Assembly: GCA_016841825.1 (NCBI GenBank)
Contig: JAENYK010000001.1
Location: 558,001 to 622,000 of the forward strand
Length of the DNA: 64,000 nucleotides
Direction: 5' to 3'
Source: Halothermothrix sp.
Lineage (GTDB): Bacteria > Bacillota > Halanaerobiia > DY22613
Shown: one piece after another, positions 61,764 to 64,000 of the stretch
How positions within the stretch are numbered: position 1 is the first letter of the stretch
How the letters are laid out: each line of letters starts with the position of its first letter
Program-made: the position numbers and the translations under genes
The notes under the pieces: model-generated
Seen by the model: the letters and a program-made list of their open reading frames with translations, nothing else
Told to the model about the DNA's origin: nothing
Database searches by the model: none

Positions 61764-62738
61764 ATGAATGAATTAGCATCAATTATAATCGTAACTTTCA
61801 ATCGTTTACCCTTCACCAAATTGGTTTTACAATCTATTTTGCATAATACCACCTATCCTAACTATGAACTCATTATTCTAGATAACAAAAGTACTGACGG
61901 TACTATAGAATACCTCAAACAATTACAAAGTCAGCATAAAGAAATATCACAGGTTATTTATCATCAGACTAATATTGGAAAAGGTAAAGCTGCAAACAAA
62001 GGCTTTGCCCTGGCCAAAGGCCAATACATTATTGGATTAGACAATGATGTTCTTGTTCCCCGGAATTGGTTAACAGAATTAGTTAAAGCTCTAAACACAG
62101 TACCCAATATTGGCTGGCTCTGCATCAACTTAAGTAATTTAGAGAAGGATAAAGACTATTTTAAGCCGGATTATGAAAGAAGATATGGGGATATAGTAAT
62201 CCAGGAAACTCCCGGCGTTGGAGGACAGTGTGTCGCCATGAAAAGCTCTACCTATAACAAATTAGGTGGCTATTATGACGATATCTACTACGGTTTAGAA
62301 GATGCTGAATATAACATGCGTTTTCGGAATCAAGGACTTTTAACCGGTTATCTAATGAATGTCGTCGGATACCACCTTGGCGGCACTCCCGAAGAGAAAC
62401 ATTTATTCCCTAATTATCAACAATACAAAATAGATATTATTAATGGAATTAATCAGGGTGATTTTACCCTGGCATACACTGATTTTTATAACCTCTCTGA
62501 CGGACAGTGGATAAAACCAGAATTGACCGCGGAACAAATTCAGTCACCGGAAATTATCCGCGAAGGTAAGCTAATCAAGGGAATTAAACCGAGTGTATTC
62601 TTTTTCTATGGTGGCTATAAATATGAAATACCTTCGATTCAGGTATTTGAAACACTCAACTTCCACTGGGAAGATGTACAAATTATTGATCAACAACTTA
62701 TTGACATTCTACCTGCTGCAAACCCACTGTTCATCTGA
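61764..62738 (+). CDS. GT2 glycosyltransferase with shared C-terminal domain
   Basis: A 324-residue family-2 glycosyltransferase: SIIIVTFNRLPFTKLVLQSI, YELIILDNKSTDGTIEYLKQ, IGLDNDVLVPRNW (acidic metal site), GVGGQCVAMKSSTYNKLGGY. The tail from ~265 on (KLIKGIKPSVFFFYGGYKYE, LNFHWEDVQIID, ILPAANPLFI) is the shared domain. The ATG at 61764 lies 8 bases after AAGGAG; the ATG at 61758 is too close. It is followed by the DegT-type aminotransferase gene on the same strand. Confidence 0.85.
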   Translation: MNELASIIIVTFNRLPFTKLVLQSILHNTTYPNYELIILDNKSTDGTIEYLKQLQSQHKEISQVIYHQTNIGKGKAANKGFALAKGQYIIGLDNDVLVPRNWLTELVKALNTVPNIGWLCINLSNLEKDKDYFKPDYERRYGDIVIQETPGVGGQCVAMKSSTYNKLGGYYDDIYYGLEDAEYNMRFRNQGLLTGYLMNVVGYHLGGTPEEKHLFPNYQQYKIDIINGINQGDFTLAYTDFYNLSDGQWIKPELTAEQIQSPEIIREGKLIKGIKPSVFFFYGGYKYEIPSIQVFETLNFHWEDVQIIDQQLIDILPAANPLFI

Positions 62739-62828
62739 GTCTATCCATTATTTAACACATTAATCTATCATTCATCATACTATATTGAGAGAGTATATCT
62801 ACTCAATAAAGTTAAGGAGGTTAAACAA

Positions 62829-63965
62829 ATGTCAATTCCCGTTTTACGACCATCTATCACTGAAGAAGAAATAAAGGAAGTTAAAAAAGTTTTAGAATCA
62901 GGATGGTTAGGATTAGGTCCCAAAACCCATGAATTTGAAAAGCGGTTTAGTGAATATATTGGTTCTCCATTTACAGTCGGGTTAAACTCAGGAACAGCTG
63001 CCCTTCACCTGGCTGTGGAAAGTCTCCAAATTGAAGAGGGAGATGAAATTATTGTCACTCCGATGACATTTATATCAAGTGTTCATGCTATTTCTTACGC
63101 TGGTGGTATTCCTGTTTTTGCAGATGTTGATCCCCAGCATATGAATATTGATGTTATCGACATTGAGAGAAAAATCACTAAACGCACAAAAGCAATCATT
63201 GTAGTTCACCTGGGAGGTCATCCATGTGAAATGGATGAGATAAATGCCCTGGCCAAAAATTATGGCTTATCAGTAATTGAAGACGCAGCCCATGCCTGTG
63301 GTGCAGAATATAAAGGTCACAAAATTGGTAAGAGTGATAATCTGGTCTGCTTCAGCTTCCACGCTGTGAAAAATCTTACCTGTGGTGAAGGAGGAGCTAT
63401 TACCTGTAATAATGAATGGTATGACCGCTTTTTCCGGGAAATGCGCTGGGTAGGAATCTCTAAGGACACCTGGATAAGAACCGATAAATCTCAGGTATAC
63501 GCTTGGCAATACTGGGTTGATAAACTAGGTTATAAATATCATATGAGTGATATCAACGCAGCTATCGGAATTGTTCAGTTAAGACGGTTGGAGTGTTTGA
63601 ATGCAAAACGACGTGAAATTGTCCAAAAATATATTGACTGTCTACGAGATCTTCCCTGGATTGAGTTGCCTTGTAAGAAGGATCATGTAAAGTGTTCATG
63701 GCATCTATTTCAGATCAAAGTTCCTGATAAGCACAATCGTGATCGACTAATTGATTACCTTTGTGACAATGGTATTGCCACTGGAGTTCACTATCTACCG
63801 GCAAACCTTCATCCATTTTATAAAAACCTCAAATCCAGAGTGCCAGTAGCCTGTGAGATCTGGAAAAGAATTCTGACTCTACCACTGTTCCCTGATCTTA
63901 CCAATGAAGAAACAGACTATATTATTGATACCCTACGCCAATTTAAACCAACTGGTAAATGCTAA
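62829..63965 (+). CDS. DegT/DnrJ/EryC1/StrS-type sugar aminotransferase
   Basis: A 378-residue PLP-dependent aminotransferase that acts on nucleotide-linked keto-sugars. LGPKTHEFEKRFSEYIGSPF, GLNSGTAALHLAVESLQIEE (PLP phosphate site), VIEDAAHACGAEYKGHKIG, SFHAVKNLTCGEGGAITCNN (internal PLP Lys in HAVKN). Family of ArnB/PseC/SpsC enzymes that make amino sugars for surface glycans. RBS AAGGAGGTTAAACAA. It ends 35 bases before the window edge and fits the glycosyltransferase island. Confidence 0.92.
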   Translation: MSIPVLRPSITEEEIKEVKKVLESGWLGLGPKTHEFEKRFSEYIGSPFTVGLNSGTAALHLAVESLQIEEGDEIIVTPMTFISSVHAISYAGGIPVFADVDPQHMNIDVIDIERKITKRTKAIIVVHLGGHPCEMDEINALAKNYGLSVIEDAAHACGAEYKGHKIGKSDNLVCFSFHAVKNLTCGEGGAITCNNEWYDRFFREMRWVGISKDTWIRTDKSQVYAWQYWVDKLGYKYHMSDINAAIGIVQLRRLECLNAKRREIVQKYIDCLRDLPWIELPCKKDHVKCSWHLFQIKVPDKHNRDRLIDYLCDNGIATGVHYLPANLHPFYKNLKSRVPVACEIWKRILTLPLFPDLTNEETDYIIDTLRQFKPTGKC

Positions 63966-64000
63966 TGCAAATTAGCAGAGTAAAATTAAGGCCTATCACA

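Noticed and set aside
49226-62738. Mobile element behind the glycosyltransferase duplications
   Set aside because: No transposase, terminal repeats or integrase were found; the duplication seems to be of genes only.
1-64000. CRISPR array, prophage or integrated plasmid
   Set aside because: No regularly spaced repeats, no phage structural, integrase or replication genes.

Overview
The window comes from a low-GC Gram-positive-type anaerobe (Bacillota). Evidence: AT-rich DNA, strong AGGAGG ribosome-binding sites, frequent TTG/GTG starts, sigma-A promoters, many U-tailed terminators, an oxygen-sensitive ferredoxin-linked 2-oxoacid oxidoreductase, a SpoVB-like flippase and CgeB-like proteins. A small secreted protein ending in a beta-barrel-like C-terminal Phe and a hyper-duplicated SPFH set hint at a diderm clade such as Halanaerobiales. 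That placement is inference only.

Layout. 1-2.4 kb: three-gene ABC-2 exporter operon. 2.9-6.5 kb: single secreted, nucleotidyltransferase-like and esterase genes. 7-12.5 kb: one tight operon of three SPFH (HflK/HflC-like) proteins and a CPC-type metal P-type ATPase. 12.8-17.5 kb: housekeeping genes on the plus strand (TPR-like, LysM, Map, GNAT), then queT-queF behind a preQ1-I riboswitch. 17.5-18.9 kb: a cation/proton antiporter behind a fluoride riboswitch. 19-20.6 kb: a MurA with Asp instead of the fosfomycin-target Cys, preceded by a structured leader. 21-28.7 kb: small genes, MATE exporter, truncated hemerythrin, a tRNA-Pro(CGG) and a self-regulated TetR. 28.8-33.2 kb: six-gene operon of ECF sigma, anti-sigma and envelope proteins with beta-helical repeats. 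33.4-45.9 kb: MFS, FAD oxidoreductase/DUF3842, PrsW, SpoVB-like flippase, GT4, korDABC-type oxidoreductase, glucan phosphorylase.

46.2-49.0 kb holds the best candidate for an undescribed system: a cobalamin-type radical SAM gene, a 39-residue peptide gene with a strong RBS and no cysteine, and a radical SAM/SPASM gene, all co-oriented. This looks like a ribosomally made, radical-SAM-modified peptide (RiPP) locus. 49.2-64 kb is a surface-glycan glycosyltransferase island: two paralogous GT2-GT4 fusions, two CgeB-like proteins, several GT2 proteins and a DegT-type sugar aminotransferase. Five of the proteins, of at least two unrelated folds, share the same ~55-residue C-terminal domain.

No CRISPR array, transposase, rRNA or phage gene was seen. 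Coordinates of starts were moved from the longest ORF to the RBS-supported codon where the sequence decides it.
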